From contig JAEYPH010000117.1 of assembly GCA_023410875.1 (NCBI GenBank), positions 7,801-71,800 of the forward strand: a stretch of DNA of 64,000 nt, in the 5' to 3' direction. Position numbers and translations under genes: made by a program. The stretch is from Bacillota bacterium (GTDB lineage Bacteria > Bacillota > Clostridia > Christensenellales > UMGS416). The notes below the pieces were generated by a model. It saw only the letters and a list, made by a program, of their open reading frames with translations, did no database searches and was not told the DNA's origin. This document shows positions 33,935-44,800 of this stretch, one piece after another; positions within the stretch are counted from its first letter, which is position 1; each line of letters begins with the position of its first letter.

Positions 33935-33954
<20 letters not shown>
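32185..33954 (-). CDS. ABC exporter half-transporter, catalytically complete subunit
   Basis: About 589 residues: six membrane helices (1-320) fused to an ATPase domain. Walker A GATGAGKTT, signature FSAGERQLLSFARA, and Walker B LVLDEATANID with a catalytic Glu. Same architecture as YheH/BmrD-type partners. The upstream partner gene overlaps by 20 bases. ATG 33954 chosen (7 bases after GGAG). Probably a heterodimeric exporter of drugs, lipids or peptides. Confidence 0.93.
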
Positions 33955-35671
<1,717 letters not shown>

Positions 35672-35742
35672 AAACCCCTTTTTAAACGGATAGGCCCTAT
35701 TATAGCACCATATGAAAGGAATTGCATGAAGTGCACAGCAGA

Positions 35743-36588
35743 TTATGCGATTGGCCCAGTGGTATTGGCCGCCCGCCTCTGCCGGTCGGCTTCATACAGC
35801 ATGATGGATGCCGCGCAGCTGACATTGAGCGACGTGATCGTGCCGTACATCGGTATGCGCACCAGCCCGTGGCACAGCTCCTTGTAAGCGGCGCTCAAGC
35901 CCCAGGTCTCGTTGCCCAGCAGCAGCACCGTGGGGCGCTTAAGGTCGGCCTGGTCGATCAGGCGCTCGCCCTTGGCCGAGGAGCCCAACAGTTGGAAGCC
36001 CGGCAGCCGCGCCGCCAGCGCCGCAAACCATTGCTCCAGTTCCTTCTGCGATTCCAGCCGCAGCGCCGGCACAGCGAAGAACGTGCCCATGCTGGCGCGG
36101 ATGACCTTGGGATCGTAGAGATCCACAGCGTGGCCGGTGATCACCAGGCCGTTTGTCTTCAGGGATTCGCACGAGCGCAGTATGGCGCCCAGGTTGCCGT
36201 GGCTGCTGGGCCGGTCGAACACCAGCGCCAGCAGGTCCGGCCCCACGGGGATGCGGCTCAGGTCGTTGGGGCGCATGGCCACCAGCGCCAGCAGCTCGGA
36301 GGTTTCCTCCTCCTTGTCGCTGAGCTTCTCCAGCAGCGCCGCGGGCATGTCCACGTGCTGGCTGGCGGGCGTGTTTTTGAGCATGCCCCTGGCCCAGCCG
36401 CTCAGCCCCCGCTCGCTGGAGAACAGTAAGGAATCGATCTGCCAGCCGTATTGCGCGGCGAAGTTGAGCGCCTGCACGCCTTCTACGAAGAACAGGCCTT
36501 CGGAGGCGCGCTTCTTGCGGTTGCGCTTGAGCGTGTCCGCCAGCTGGAACACGTTGTTTTCGCTGTAGATCTTAATAAGCTTCGCCAT
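35743..36588 (-). CDS. TrmH/SpoU family RNA 2'-O-methyltransferase
   Basis: 281 residues. N-terminal substrate domain (KKRASEGLFFVEGVQALN) and a C-terminal SPOUT knot with LALVFDRPSSHGNLGAILRSCE (motif 1), LLLGNETWGLS (motif 2) and VRIPMYGTITSLNVSCAASIMLYE (motif 3), which bind SAM. Target nucleotide unknown. Four bases before it ends the nitroreductase gene, so the two are one operon. Confidence 0.92.
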   Translation of the reverse strand: MAKLIKIYSENNVFQLADTLKRNRKKRASEGLFFVEGVQALNFAAQYGWQIDSLLFSSERGLSGWARGMLKNTPASQHVDMPAALLEKLSDKEEETSELLALVAMRPNDLSRIPVGPDLLALVFDRPSSHGNLGAILRSCESLKTNGLVITGHAVDLYDPKVIRASMGTFFAVPALRLESQKELEQWFAALAARLPGFQLLGSSAKGERLIDQADLKRPTVLLLGNETWGLSAAYKELCHGLVRIPMYGTITSLNVSCAASIMLYEADRQRRAANTTGPIA

Positions 36589-36591
36589 GGT

Positions 36592-37101
36592 TCACCACTG
36601 CTCTAAGTGTACTTTGTCCGCCTCGTAGCGGTCTGGCGCCTCGCGGGTTTCCGCGGGTACGCCTACGGCCATAAGGCCGATGGGCAGCACGTGCTCCGGC
36701 AGGCCCGCCAGCGCCCGCAGCGGCGCCACGCGCTCGTCGCGGGGGTACACGCCCAACCACACGGCGCCCAGGCCCAGCGAGTGGGCGGCCAGCAGCATGT
36801 TTTCCAGTGCGGCGGAGCCGTCCTCGGCCAGGTAGTATTCATTGGCGTTCAGGTTCTGATCGCCGCACACGAGGATGCCGCAGCCGGCTTGGGGCAGCAT
36901 TTTGGAGTAGGGGTGAAAGGTCGTGACGGCCTGAAGCGTCTCGGGCTTGCGCAGCACGACGAAGTGCCACGGCCGCCGGTTCATGGCCGTGGGCGCGGAA
37001 AAGCCCGCCTGCAGGATCGTGTGCAGCTGCTCGTCGGTGATGGCCTCGCCGGTGTAGGCGCGGATGCTGCGCCGGGTGAAGATGGCCTGCAATGCGTCCA
37101 T
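36592..37101 (-). CDS. Nitroreductase family flavoprotein
   Basis: 169 residues; FMN-site Arg motif FTRRSIRAYTGEAI, SAPTAMNRRPWHFVV, and AHSLGLGAVWLGVYP. Compact nitroreductase of about normal size for the short subfamily; uses NAD(P)H to reduce nitro or quinone compounds. Upstream partner of the SpoU gene; GGAGG before ATG. Confidence 0.92.
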   Translation of the reverse strand: MDALQAIFTRRSIRAYTGEAITDEQLHTILQAGFSAPTAMNRRPWHFVVLRKPETLQAVTTFHPYSKMLPQAGCGILVCGDQNLNANEYYLAEDGSAALENMLLAAHSLGLGAVWLGVYPRDERVAPLRALAGLPEHVLPIGLMAVGVPAETREAPDRYEADKVHLEQW

Positions 37102-37244
37102 GATTTACCTCCTTCGGAGCGAACCTGTGACCGACATCATGTTATCACGGTTATTCCTGTAGCGGAACCCATAAATTTTCTGATTGGAAAGGATATGCTC
37201 CTTTTCAAATAGAAAAGATATGAGTCTTTATGTTATTAACACAC

Positions 37245-37273
37245 TTGCTGATCCGGTGGCAATAAGATAGAAT
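37245..37273 (+). promoter_or_regulatory. Promoter of small gene at 37327
   Basis: TTGCTG (37245-37250), 17 bases, TAGAAT (37268-37273). The 54 bases to the start contain a small CAGTT/AACTG hairpin. Confidence 0.6.
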
Positions 37274-37326
37274 GCCTATAATACGCAGTTTTGAACTGCC
37301 GATTTATTTATAACAGGAGAAAAAGA

Positions 37327-37545
37327 ATGGATGAGAAAACAATACAGGCCAGACAGTTTATTATGGAAGTTTCACAGTTGGCCAAGAAATACAATCTCAA
37401 TTATTTCGTTGTTACTGACGGAGCAAGTGGTATCGATAATACAAATAATCCGGCTGTCGAACACGCAAGGAAATGTCATACCGAATGGGAGTTGGTAAAC
37501 GGTATAGACCCAGACCATGATTGGTCAAATGACCCGACAAATTAA
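37327..37545 (+). CDS. Small hypothetical protein
   Basis: 72 residues with AACAGGAG before ATG. N-terminal helix (TIQARQFIMEVSQLAKKYNL), a strand (YFVVTDGASGID), then NPAVEHARKCHTEWE and a Pro/Asp-rich tail DPDHDWSNDP. Proteins with this tail are common and unnamed in Firmicutes. No membrane segment. AT-richer than the surroundings. Nothing recognised in the following 194 bases. Confidence 0.7.
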   Translation: MDEKTIQARQFIMEVSQLAKKYNLNYFVVTDGASGIDNTNNPAVEHARKCHTEWELVNGIDPDHDWSNDPTN

Positions 37546-37739
37546 GCACAACATGAAGTTGTCAAATTCAATTTATCGGTGAGATTGTAGTCTTTCCGAA
37601 GCAATAGTGTGCAATAGGAAAAGATATACTTCAGGTATCTCTCAGATATTAAAATAAGAAAATAAAGATGTAGTTGCCTTTCCCTTCAGGAAAAACGCCT
37701 TGATCATCGATATTTACATAATATTATCGCATGGATAAT
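37546..37739. other. AT-rich intergenic stretch, no gene seen
   Basis: No open frame with a ribosome site, no clear hairpin or promoter pair on either strand. Confidence 0.5.
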
Positions 37740-38168
37740 TTACGGGTTCCGATACAATTCCTCGCCGTCCAATGCCCGGTACGAGGTCAAGCGCTGCGCC
37801 AGCGTGCCGCTGTGCAGCTCGAACAGGTGGTTGTCGAAATCATGGAAGTAAAGCGAGCGGCCCTCACCGGCTACGCGGGAGCGTCCGGGGAGCACTTCCG
37901 CGCCCAACCGGCTCAGCCGTTGTTCCAGCTCGTCCATGTCCGCATCGTCCACGGCCAGCGCGATGTGGTTGTAGGTTCGCTCCGGCAGCGGCTCGCCCTG
38001 CATCAGCGCGAACCACACTTCGCCCAGCACGAAGAACCGTTCCTTGGAGAGCGAGTGAATCCGCTCGCCGCTGTCGTACACCTGCTGCGCGCCCAGCGCC
38101 TCAAAGAGCGTGCTTGTGTGTTCAATGTCCCGCACGAGGAACGTGATGTGGCTGATACCTTTAACCAT
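37740..38168 (-). CDS. fosX: FosX-type fosfomycin resistance hydrolase
   Basis: About 142 residues, VOC fold. It retains the FosX metal ligands His7 (GISHITF), His68 (RTYNHIAL) and Glu117 (NHLFELH), and the general base Glu43 (SLSKERFF), which distinguishes FosX (Mn-dependent epoxide hydration) from FosA and FosB. Also GEGRSLYFHDFDNHLFE and TLAQRL. Start at 38168 is preferred, as it matches the family N-terminus MVKGISHIT. Stop of the upstream RluA gene overlaps by 8 bases. Intrinsic fosfomycin resistance is likely. Confidence 0.88.
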   Translation of the reverse strand: MVKGISHITFLVRDIEHTSTLFEALGAQQVYDSGERIHSLSKERFFVLGEVWFALMQGEPLPERTYNHIALAVDDADMDELEQRLSRLGAEVLPGRSRVAGEGRSLYFHDFDNHLFELHSGTLAQRLTSYRALDGEELYRNP

Positions 38169-38859
38169 CGGAACCCTTTCCCGTAAAGAGGACTGGATCA
38201 AACCGCTCCCATATCCCGCTTTGTGGCAGGCTCGTGAAGGTCATCGTCTCCCGCCGGGTCGGGTGCTCCAGCGTTAGCCGGGTGCTCCACAGCGCCAGCC
38301 ACTGGCCGGGCCGGGCATCGGGGTTGTAGCGCTGATCCCCCCACAGCGGGTGGCCAGTGGCCGCCATCTGCACGCGGATCTGGTGGGGGCGTCCGGTCAG
38401 CAGATTCACGCGGCACAGCGTGAGGCCTTCGCGAGTGTGCAAAGACGTCACTTCCAGCGCCGCCCAAAGGCTGCCGGGGCGCTGCCCGGCCGTTGCCGTC
38501 ACGGTGTTGGTGCGTTCGTCCTTGGTCAGCCAATGTTCCAAACGGCCAGCCGTAGGCTGGCCGTGGCACACACAAAGGTACTCCTTGCGGAAGCGCCCGT
38601 CCTTCATCTGCTCGGCAAGCCGCGCCGCCGCCTTGCTGGTGCGGGCGAAGGCCATCACGCCGCCGGCGGGGCGGTCCAGCCGGTGCACCAGGCCCAGCCA
38701 GGCGTCGCCGGGCTTGTTGTAGGTTCGTTTGACGTAGGTCTTGAGGGCGCTCAGCATGTCCAGGTCGCCGGAAGCATCCTGCTGGGAGGGCATGCCCGGC
38801 GGTTTCTCTGCGATCAGCAGGTGGTTGTCCTCGTGGAGCACCCGCGGTTCAAGGCTCAT
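38161..38859 (-). CDS. RluA family pseudouridine synthase without S4 domain
   Basis: 232 residues. The nucleophilic Asp is in VHRLDRPAGGVMAFAR; LLTGRPHQIRVQMAATGHPLWGD is the second core motif. Begins with EDNHLLIAEKPPGMP. Shorter than the S4-bearing paralogue at 8230, matching the YhcT-like or RluA-short group. Its 5' end overlaps the methyltransferase upstream by 11 bases. Confidence 0.9.
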   Translation of the reverse strand: MSLEPRVLHEDNHLLIAEKPPGMPSQQDASGDLDMLSALKTYVKRTYNKPGDAWLGLVHRLDRPAGGVMAFARTSKAAARLAEQMKDGRFRKEYLCVCHGQPTAGRLEHWLTKDERTNTVTATAGQRPGSLWAALEVTSLHTREGLTLCRVNLLTGRPHQIRVQMAATGHPLWGDQRYNPDARPGQWLALWSTRLTLEHPTRRETMTFTSLPQSGIWERFDPVLFTGKGSDG

Positions 38860-39742
38860 CGCTGGTCCACCGCCCGGAGGCCCCGCAGGGCAGCGTCAAG
38901 CCGCTGGCGGTGATGGGCAGGCCCACCTCGGCGGCCTCGGAGTGCCCGCCGAAGCGCCGTTGCACCGTCATGCGCAGCATGTTCTCCAGCACCAGCGGCT
39001 GCAGGCCGGTCGTGTAAGAGTTGATCAGGAAGAACAGCGGCTTGTCGCTTAAGATGGCCAGGCACGCGGCCACCAGTTCGTAGAGGCGCTCCTCCAGCTT
39101 CCAGGTCTCGCCGCCGGGGCCGCGGCCAAAGCTGGGCGGGTCCATCAATATCGCGTCGTAGCGCCGGCCCCGGCGCTCCTCGCGCTGCACGAACTTCAGG
39201 CAGTCGTCCACCAGGAAGCGCACGCGGGTGTCGGCCAGGCCCGAGAGCTCCAGGTTTTCGCCGGCCCAGTTGACCATGCCCTTGGCAGCGTCCACATGGG
39301 CCACCGCCGCGCCTTCGGCGGCGCAGGCTAGCGTGGCACCGCCGGTGTAGGCGAACAGGTTGAGCACGTTGACCTGGGGATCGCCGGGGGCCAGCGCCCG
39401 GTTGCGCGCGGCGATGCGGGAGCGCATCCAGTCCCAGTTCACGGCCTGTTCGGGGAACAGCCCTGTGTGTTTGAAGCCTAAGGGCTTCAGTTGGAACTTG
39501 AGGTCTCCATAGCCGATGGTCCAGCGCTCTGGCAGCTTGGTGTTGTATTCCCAATTGCCGCCGCCCTCGCTGGAACGGTGGTACACGGCGTCGATGGCCT
39601 TCCACGCCGGGTGATTGCCGTCGGCGGGCCAGATGGCCTGGGGGTCCGGCCGCAGCAGGATGCGCGTGCCCCAGCGCTCCAGCTTCTGGCCGGCGCCGGC
39701 GTCCAGCACTTCGTAGTCTTTCCAGTTGGTTGCAATGTACAT
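38849..39742 (-). CDS. Class I SAM methyltransferase, RlmI/RlmK-like
   Basis: 297 residues. SAM motif I VLNLFAYTGGATLACAAEG, motif II AHVDAAKGMVNWAGEN, and the catalytic DPPSFGRG of rRNA/protein methyltransferases. The N-terminal ~100 residues form a beta-rich domain in place of PUA. Probably modifies 23S rRNA cytosine, by analogy with RlmI. Start at 39742 lies 10 bases from GGAG, 3 bases from the GH28 stop. Confidence 0.85.
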   Translation of the reverse strand: MYIATNWKDYEVLDAGAGQKLERWGTRILLRPDPQAIWPADGNHPAWKAIDAVYHRSSEGGGNWEYNTKLPERWTIGYGDLKFQLKPLGFKHTGLFPEQAVNWDWMRSRIAARNRALAPGDPQVNVLNLFAYTGGATLACAAEGAAVAHVDAAKGMVNWAGENLELSGLADTRVRFLVDDCLKFVQREERRGRRYDAILMDPPSFGRGPGGETWKLEERLYELVAACLAILSDKPLFFLINSYTTGLQPLVLENMLRMTVQRRFGGHSEAAEVGLPITASGLTLPCGASGRWTSDEP

Positions 39743-39744
39743 GC

Positions 39745-41127
39745 CTACTGTACTCCTTCGACCGCATCCAGCGGCTTGCGGATAATGGTTTCGGCGATGG
39801 CCGCGTGAGCCGGGCTGGCCGATTCGCCGCGGAAGCCCTCGATGGCAAGCTCCGGGGCGTCCTGCCAAGCCACGGCGTGGCGAAATTCGCCGGATTGCCG
39901 GGCCCGATCGCTGTAGGTGACCTGGCAGTTGCGCAATGTGACGCGGGCTGCGTTCTTGATCATGAAGCCCGACAGAGGATGCGGTACGATACCGGCCTTG
40001 TAGGATTCTCCATCCTGAGGCGTCGGCCGCAAATCCAGCTCGCCGCCGGGCCACTTGCTATGGCGGTCGATGGTCAGGCGTACGTTGTCAAAGAGCACGT
40101 CCTCGATGAGCCCGGGCCTCCAGCCGTACACCAGTATGCCGTTTTCGGCGTCGCACAGCAGATTGCGCAGCGTGATGTTGCGCACGCGGCCAATGGCGTC
40201 CTGCTCCAGCCATGGGACCGCCGATATCTTGACCGCCTCGCCATGCCCCCACCACCGCTCCTCAAAGAGACGGGTCTGTATGACCATATCGGAGAAAATG
40301 ACGTTCTCTACATCGCATTCCTTGCTCAGATTGATGGACAGACCCCGGTTGCTGTTGCGGATCACACAGTTGTTGAACACGACGTTGCGGATGGCGCCAT
40401 GCACTTCACAGCCGATGACCAGCGCCGATGAGGTGCTGACCAACGTGCAGCTGCTGACGACGACGCCCTCGCAGGCCGGGTTGTCATATTCTGTGGATTC
40501 TTTGTAAGTCTTCAGGACGATACAATCGTCTCCGGCCTCTATGTGGCAGCCCAGGATGCGCACGTCCCGGCAGCTTACGATGTCGATGGCGTCGCTGTTG
40601 GGCATCTTCAAGTCGTTGTAGATGTGGATGCCCTGAATCAGCACGTCGTCGCAACCCCTGGGCACCACCGTCCAAGCCGGGCCGTTGCGTATGGTGATGT
40701 CCTCTATGACCACGTGGCGGCAGCCGATGGGCATGATCAGGAAGGGGCGGCGGGCGCCTTCCTTCTTATAGAGGTAGTATGGATCTTCACGGCTGGTCCA
40801 AGCGCGGCAGTCCCCGTCGATGGTGCCGCTGCCGCCGATGCGGATGTGCTCGCATCCCCGGGCGGTCACGAAACCCCGATGACCCCCGTCGGTGAAGGCC
40901 GAGGGATATGCGGAACCGTGGGGGCTGGCCTTCAGTGTGGAGCCCTCGTCCAGATGCAGCGTCACGTGGCTTTTGAGCGCGATCTCGCCGCTCAGGAACA
41001 CGCCGCGGGGCACAACGACACGGCCGCCGCCTTCAGCGGCGCAGCGGTCGATGGCGGCCTGGATATTCAGGCGGTTGTCGTACCCCGGCTCGGTCTTGGC
41101 GCCGAATGCGGTGATCGGATAGTCCAT
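39745..41127 (-). CDS. Glycoside hydrolase family 28 (polygalacturonase-like)
   Basis: 460 residues of right-handed beta-helix. Catalytic Asp motifs: MPNSDAIDI (Asp179) and EAGDDCIVLK (Asp200, Asp201), then SALVIGCEVHGAIRNV and RGLSINLS. Preceded by the pectate-lyase-like ITAFGAKTEPGYDNRLNIQAAIDRC and a GGGRVVVPRGVFLSG helix-cap. No signal peptide, so it probably acts on short imported galacturonides. First gene of a run with the RlmI-like and RluA genes. GGAGG precedes ATG 41127. Confidence 0.92.
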   Translation of the reverse strand: MDYPITAFGAKTEPGYDNRLNIQAAIDRCAAEGGGRVVVPRGVFLSGEIALKSHVTLHLDEGSTLKASPHGSAYPSAFTDGGHRGFVTARGCEHIRIGGSGTIDGDCRAWTSREDPYYLYKKEGARRPFLIMPIGCRHVVIEDITIRNGPAWTVVPRGCDDVLIQGIHIYNDLKMPNSDAIDIVSCRDVRILGCHIEAGDDCIVLKTYKESTEYDNPACEGVVVSSCTLVSTSSALVIGCEVHGAIRNVVFNNCVIRNSNRGLSINLSKECDVENVIFSDMVIQTRLFEERWWGHGEAVKISAVPWLEQDAIGRVRNITLRNLLCDAENGILVYGWRPGLIEDVLFDNVRLTIDRHSKWPGGELDLRPTPQDGESYKAGIVPHPLSGFMIKNAARVTLRNCQVTYSDRARQSGEFRHAVAWQDAPELAIEGFRGESASPAHAAIAETIIRKPLDAVEGVQ

Positions 41128-41143
41128 GGATTTGCCTCCATCT

Positions 41144-44100
41144 CTACCTTTTTTGAACCGTGAAAACCATATCCTCCCCGTTGATGTTCTGCTCCTTGAC
41201 CAGCCCTTCGCCGTTTTCACCCAACGTCAGGCTGTCGGCCAGCACGTCGGAGGCGATTTCGTCCTTATGACGGCTTACGGTTTCCAGCGCGACGGGGGTG
41301 CCGGACAGCCACAGCGCGATGTGGTCGGTCACTTCCAGACCAGCCTCGCGGCGCTGCTGCTGCACGCGGCTGACGACCTCGCGCACGAAACCCTCCTCCA
41401 GCAGTTCCGGCGTCAGGCGGGCGTCCAGCGCCACGGACACGCCGCCCTCGCTGGCGGTGAAGAAGTCCTGGCGCTGGGTGACCTCGGTCAGGATGTCCTC
41501 CTGGCGGAAGACTTCCTCGATGCCGGCCACCATGAGCGTGAAGAAGCCCTGGGCCTGTATGGCCTGCACGAAGGCCGTGCCGTCGCCGTTTTGCAGCAGG
41601 TTATTGACCAGCGGCATGTTCTTTCCGAAGCGGCGGCCCAGCGTCTTGAGCTGGGGCTTGACCTTGTAGCTGACGAAGCCTCCGGCACTCTGCACGAACT
41701 CCACGGTCTTCGCGTTGAGCTCGTCGGCGATGAGGGCGGTGAAGTCCTCGGGCAGCGCCGGGCCTTCCACGAGCAGCGCGGGCACCGGCTGGCGGTTCTT
41801 GACGCCGGCGGTGCTGCGGCACGCGCGGCCCAGCGCCACAATCTGCAGCACGCGGGCCATGTGGGTCTCCAGCTCGGCATCCATCCAGTCCGCCTGCGCC
41901 ACGGGGAAGTCGCACAGGTGCACCGATTCCGGCGCGGAAGCATCCAGCCCGGCTATCAGGTTCCGGTAGAGCTCCTCGGCCAAAAAGGGCGTGAACGGCG
42001 CCAGGAGCTTGGCCAGCGTCGAGAGCACCGTGTGCAGCGTCAGGAAGGCGTTGGCCTTATCGTCGGCATCGTTGCCGGCCCAGAAGCGCTCGCGGCCCCG
42101 GCGCACATACCAGTTGGAAAGCTCGTCCACAAAGTCGGCCAGCGCCCGGGCGCTCTCGGTGATGCGGTAGTTCTCCAGTCCCTCGTCCACGGTGCGCACC
42201 AGCGTGCTCAGGCGCGAGAGCACCCAACGGTCCATGATCGGCAGGCTGGCGTAGTCCAGGCTATGCTCGAGAGGATTGAACTCCTCTATGTTGGCGTACA
42301 GCACGTAGAACGCGTAGGTGTTCCACAGCGTGCCCATGAACTTGCGCTGCGCTTCGCTGACGGCGTCGCCGGAGAAACGCGACGGCAGCCACGGCGCGCT
42401 GCCGGCGTAGAAATACCAGCGAACGGCGTCGGCGCCGCGGGTGTCCATCATGTCCCAGGGGTTCACGACGTTGCCCTTGTGCTTGGACATCTTGACGCCG
42501 TCCTTGTCGCCCACGTGGCCCAGCACCAGGCAGGTCTTGAATGGCGCGCGGCCGAAGAGCACTGTGGAGATGGCCAGCAGCGTGTAGAACCAGCCGCGGG
42601 TCTGATCGATGGCTTCAGAGATGAAGTCCGCCGGGAACATCGCGTCGAACTTGTCCTGGTTTTCGAAAGGATAATGCCACTGGGCAAAGGGCATGGAGCC
42701 GGCGTCGTACCAGCAGTCGATCACGTGGGGTTCCCGCTTCATGGGTTTGCCGCACTTGGGGCATACGATTTCGACAGTATCGATGAAGGGCTTGTGCAGC
42801 TCAAGATTCTCCGGCACGTTGGCACCCTTTTCCATGAGCTCCTGGCGGCTGCCGATGGCCTCCACATGCCCGCAGGCACACATCCACAGGGGCAGCGGCG
42901 TGCCCCAGTAGCGCTCGCGGGAAACATTCCAATCGATGACGTTCTCGATGAAGTTGCCCATACGGCCTTCCTTGATCGTCTCGGGCAGCCAGTTGACCGA
43001 GCGGTTGCTGGCCATGAGCTCCTCCCGCAGGGCGGTCATACGGATGAACCAGCCCTCGCGCGGGTAATAGAGCAGCGGCGTGTCGCAGCGCCAGCAGAAC
43101 GGATAGCTGTGCTGGAAGGGCAGCGCCTGGTGGAGCTGACCGCGGGCCTTCAGGTCCTGGAGGATCGCCGCGTCGGCATCCTTTACAAAGACGCCCGGCC
43201 ACGGCGTGGCGTCGGTGAAGCGCCCCTGGGCGTCCACGACGATGTGGAAGCCCAGGCCTTCGCGCTTCAGAATACGCATGTCGTCCTCGCCGTAGGGGGC
43301 CAGGTGTACGATGCCTACGCCGTCGTCCGTCGTCACATAGCTGTCGGCCACGACGCGGTTCTTCTGCCCGGCGGGCACGGACCCGGCCTGGAAAAGCGGT
43401 TCATATTCGGTGCCCACGAGCTCGGAACCCGCATATTTGCGCAGCAGCTTCGCGTCCTCGGGCAGCGCCTTGGGCGCGAGCTCCACGGCCAGGATGATGG
43501 TGTCGCCGCCCACGGCAAATTCGCCGTATTCCACGTTGGCGTTCACGCACAGCGCGATGTTGCTGGGCAGCGTCCAAGGCGTCGTCGTCCAGGCCAGGAT
43601 ATAGGTATTCGGCCGGCCGGTCACAATGAACCGCGCCGTGGCCGATGTTTCCTCTACGTCCGCATAGCCCTGGGCGACTTCGTGGGAGCTCAAAGCTGTG
43701 CCGCAGCGCGGGCAGTAGGGCACCACCTTGTGGCCCTTGTACAGCAGGCCCTTGTCGTGGATCTGCTTGAGAGACCACCACACCGACTCGATATACTTGT
43801 TGTCATAGGTCACGTACGGGTTTTCCATGTCGGCCCAAAAGCCCACGCGTTCGCTCAGGCGTTCCCATTCGCCCTTGTACTTCCACACGCTCTCCCGGCA
43901 TTTCTGGTTGAAGGCCTCGATGCCGTAGGTCTCTATCTGGGGCTTGCCGTCCAGGCCCAGCTGCTTTTCCACCTCCAGCTCCACGGGCAGGCCGTGGGTG
44001 TCCCAGCCGGCCTTGCGCAGCACCTGATAGCCCTTCATCAGACGATAGCGGGGGATCAGGTCCTTCATGGCGCGGGTCAGCACATGGCCGATGTGGGGCT

Positions 44101-44263
44101 TGCCGTTGGCCGTTGGCGGGCCGTCGTAGAACGTGAACATGGGCCGGCCTTCGCGCAGCGTCAGCGACTTGCGGAAGATGTCGCGCTCCCGCCAGAAGTC
44201 CATCACGCCCACTTCGCGCTCCACGAAGTTCAGACTGGTCGATACCTTTTTGTACACTGCCAT
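41144..44263 (-). CDS. ileS: Isoleucyl-tRNA synthetase, type-2-like
   Basis: 1039 residues. HIGH motif as HIGH at 57-60 (GPPTANGKPHIGHV), KMSKHKGNVVNPWD, and the editing-domain region around TTTPWTLPSNIAL. The YDGPPTANGKP and PYCPRCGTALSSHEVAQGY sequences match the eukaryote-like IleS2 lineage, which tends to be mupirocin-tolerant, rather than the usual IleS1. Controlled by an Ile T-box directly upstream. It is likely the only IleRS, but that cannot be tested here. Confidence 0.96.
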   Translation of the reverse strand: MAVYKKVSTSLNFVEREVGVMDFWRERDIFRKSLTLREGRPMFTFYDGPPTANGKPHIGHVLTRAMKDLIPRYRLMKGYQVLRKAGWDTHGLPVELEVEKQLGLDGKPQIETYGIEAFNQKCRESVWKYKGEWERLSERVGFWADMENPYVTYDNKYIESVWWSLKQIHDKGLLYKGHKVVPYCPRCGTALSSHEVAQGYADVEETSATARFIVTGRPNTYILAWTTTPWTLPSNIALCVNANVEYGEFAVGGDTIILAVELAPKALPEDAKLLRKYAGSELVGTEYEPLFQAGSVPAGQKNRVVADSYVTTDDGVGIVHLAPYGEDDMRILKREGLGFHIVVDAQGRFTDATPWPGVFVKDADAAILQDLKARGQLHQALPFQHSYPFCWRCDTPLLYYPREGWFIRMTALREELMASNRSVNWLPETIKEGRMGNFIENVIDWNVSRERYWGTPLPLWMCACGHVEAIGSRQELMEKGANVPENLELHKPFIDTVEIVCPKCGKPMKREPHVIDCWYDAGSMPFAQWHYPFENQDKFDAMFPADFISEAIDQTRGWFYTLLAISTVLFGRAPFKTCLVLGHVGDKDGVKMSKHKGNVVNPWDMMDTRGADAVRWYFYAGSAPWLPSRFSGDAVSEAQRKFMGTLWNTYAFYVLYANIEEFNPLEHSLDYASLPIMDRWVLSRLSTLVRTVDEGLENYRITESARALADFVDELSNWYVRRGRERFWAGNDADDKANAFLTLHTVLSTLAKLLAPFTPFLAEELYRNLIAGLDASAPESVHLCDFPVAQADWMDAELETHMARVLQIVALGRACRSTAGVKNRQPVPALLVEGPALPEDFTALIADELNAKTVEFVQSAGGFVSYKVKPQLKTLGRRFGKNMPLVNNLLQNGDGTAFVQAIQAQGFFTLMVAGIEEVFRQEDILTEVTQRQDFFTASEGGVSVALDARLTPELLEEGFVREVVSRVQQQRREAGLEVTDHIALWLSGTPVALETVSRHKDEIASDVLADSLTLGENGEGLVKEQNINGEDMVFTVQKR

Positions 44264-44308
44264 GGTTTCCTCCCGATACCTGTTGCTTCATAGATTCTTA
44301 GTATAAAC

Positions 44309-44577
44309 AAAAAAGCCCTCCAACCCACAACGGGACGGAAGACTCCGTGGTACCACCCGAATTCGCGTAATTCACGCGCTCTTTCTCGCACACATTCATG
44401 TGCTGCCCGATAACGGCGGGCGTTCCGCAGACCGCTTACTTGCCCATAAGGCGTTCGCCGGCGCGCTCGGAAGGGATTGTCCCGCTCTGGTTTCTGCCGG
44501 GCTTGCACCATCCCCGGTTCGCTGGGAGAAACGTTGCGCAGCGGGCGCTGCTTCGTCATCGCGTTTGCTTATTCTTT
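44309..44577 (-). promoter_or_regulatory. T-box leader of ileS, isoleucine specifier
   Basis: On the minus strand: stem I with the distal-loop motif (GGGGATGGTGCAAG), the antiterminator T-box (GGTGGTACCACGG) and a terminator stem ending in TTTTTT. The specifier codon reads ATC (44477-44475), one base before CTTC, which pairs with GAAG at the base of stem I, followed by CGAGC. ATC fits the IleRS gene it controls. Confidence 0.92.
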
Positions 44578-44606
44578 AGTATACTCAAAAGCTACGGGTT
44601 TGTAAA
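44578..44606 (-). promoter_or_regulatory. ileS promoter
   Basis: TTTACA (44601-44606), 17 bases, TATACT (44578-44583) on the minus strand, directly at the start of the T-box leader. Confidence 0.85.
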
Positions 44607-44690
44607 TCTGGTTTTTTGCTCCTAGAGATTGCAGACATTGTATATTTTAAATGGACTATGATTTTGATACATAGTCACTTATATATCGGG

Positions 44691-44746
44691 GCCGAAGGTT
44701 TCCAAAGGGCGATCGGAAAGCCCTTTGGGCGCGCCCGGTGGCGCGA
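44691..44746 (+). repeat. Dispersed structured repeat family 1, copy 3
   Basis: Third copy of the two-hairpin unit of 4521-4577. The first stem is identical; the second stem is CGCGCC/GGCGCG with a CGGT loop. Confidence 0.85.
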
Positions 44747-44800
44747 AATACTATCCCTTTGATCATATAGGTTAGTCGCTTAGTGTGACAGATGAGAGTG

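Noticed and set aside
37740..38168. Glyoxalase I
   Set aside because: Metal ligands and Glu43 match FosX, and the chain has the FosX C-terminal NHLFELH.
41126..44293. Very long open frame (over 1000 codons) on the plus strand opposite ileS
   Set aside because: It is the antisense shadow of a confirmed synthetase gene in GC-rich DNA; composition is Ala/Gly/His/Val-rich without domains.
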